From positions 1 through 42,575 of the forward strand of contig CAZPJD010000256.1 of assembly GCA_964586775.1 (NCBI GenBank): a DNA stretch of 42,575 bases. The letters run 5' to 3'. Position numbers and translations under genes: made by a program. This stretch comes from JADLEX01 sp964586775 (GTDB lineage Bacteria; Lernaellota; Lernaellaia; JACKCT01). Shown here piece after piece: positions 42,277 to 42,575 of this stretch. Positions within the stretch are counted from its first letter, which is position 1. Each line of letters begins with the position of its first letter. Under the pieces are notes generated by a model. The model made no database searches. It saw only the letters and a program-made list of their open reading frames with translations, and was not told the origin of the DNA.

Positions 42277-42575
42277 TCTTCACCTTCGCGCAGCAGATGG
42301 TCGTCGTCATTCTCTTGGCTCACACGCTCTATTTCCGCCCGCATCGGACGTCGCTGTGGTTTCTCGGCACGGCGCTGCCATTCGCGGTCATGTACGACCC
42401 CACGATTTACGAGTTCCGGCGGATTCCCGGAATGCCGGTCGGCGTATTCGACGCGTGGTGCCCGATCGTCAATCTCCTCGGTTTTCTCTTCGCGTACTAC
42501 GTGTCCCTTTCGATCGCGACGAGCTTCGTGCGATTGCGCCGCAGGCGAACGGCGAGCTACCCGGAATTCGTCAAC
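42273..42575 (+). CDS. Small membrane protein (partial, runs off the window)
   Basis: 101 codons up to the window end with no stop. Three hydrophobic segments are visible (about 8-22, 28-44 and 68-90), the last followed by a basic R-L-R-R-R-R cluster. GGAG lies upstream of the ATG. Family not recognised; it is translationally coupled to the small membrane protein before it. Confidence 0.65.
   Translation, partial: MIFTFAQQMVVVILLAHTLYFRPHRTSLWFLGTALPFAVMYDPTIYEFRRIPGMPVGVFDAWCPIVNLLGFLFAYYVSLSIATSFVRLRRRRTASYPEFVN

Overview
The window is GC-rich chromosomal DNA, roughly two-thirds G+C by eye, with dense gene packing and many 4-base start/stop overlaps. It has the flavour of a myxobacterial, 'deltaproteobacterial' or related candidate-phylum genome. 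The signs are a Ser/Thr kinase fused to an SUMF1-like domain, an FHA-GAF histidine kinase, an NtrC-type sigma-54 activator, very large TPR proteins, many lipoproteins, and an HdrD-like membrane Fe-S oxidoreductase. I cannot name the species. I saw no rRNA, tRNA, CRISPR array or insertion sequence.

Left part (1-9.3 kb): the 3' end of an unknown gene, a secreted protein with three Cys-paired repeats, a creatininase-family protein, and a two-gene lipoprotein operon on the minus strand (a degenerate PHP/DUF3604-like protein, then a BON-domain protein). A HEAT-repeat protein and a Ser/Thr kinase with an SUMF1-like C-terminus follow.

Signalling block (9.4-12.4 kb): a small uncharacterised protein sits in an operon with a soluble FHA-GAF histidine kinase. 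These converge on a small HEAT protein and a receiver-only response regulator. From 12.4 to 15.9 kb there is a lipoprotein with an (alpha/alpha)-barrel-like body, an AI-2E-family membrane protein and a DUF3052 protein.

Central regulatory block (16-25 kb): this is the most interesting stretch. A membrane-bound Fe-S oxidoreductase lies downstream of two tandem proteins that resemble serine-recombinase catalytic domains but lack key active-site residues. The pair is preceded by a near-perfect sigma-54 promoter. Divergent from it, across a 560-base AT-richer intergenic region with dyad sequences, is a Cache-type histidine kinase and an NtrC-family activator with an intact GAFTGA loop. The obvious model is that this two-component pair drives the sigma-54 promoter. 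Next to the activator is a paralogue of the small protein from the first signalling block, translationally coupled to an RlmI-like rRNA methyltransferase and preceded by a lipoprotein.

Right part (25-42.6 kb): a 986-residue protein with two complete radical SAM modules, a DUF5610-like protein, and a four-gene minus-strand operon in which every junction is a 4-base overlap: TPR protein with a Trp/Arg-rich tail, aroQ, an M24B aminopeptidase, and a 2663-residue TPR protein carrying many VDLF motifs. Then come a bacterial PH-domain membrane protein, a YacP-like NYN nuclease, a short-chain dehydrogenase, and two small membrane proteins, the last cut by the window end.
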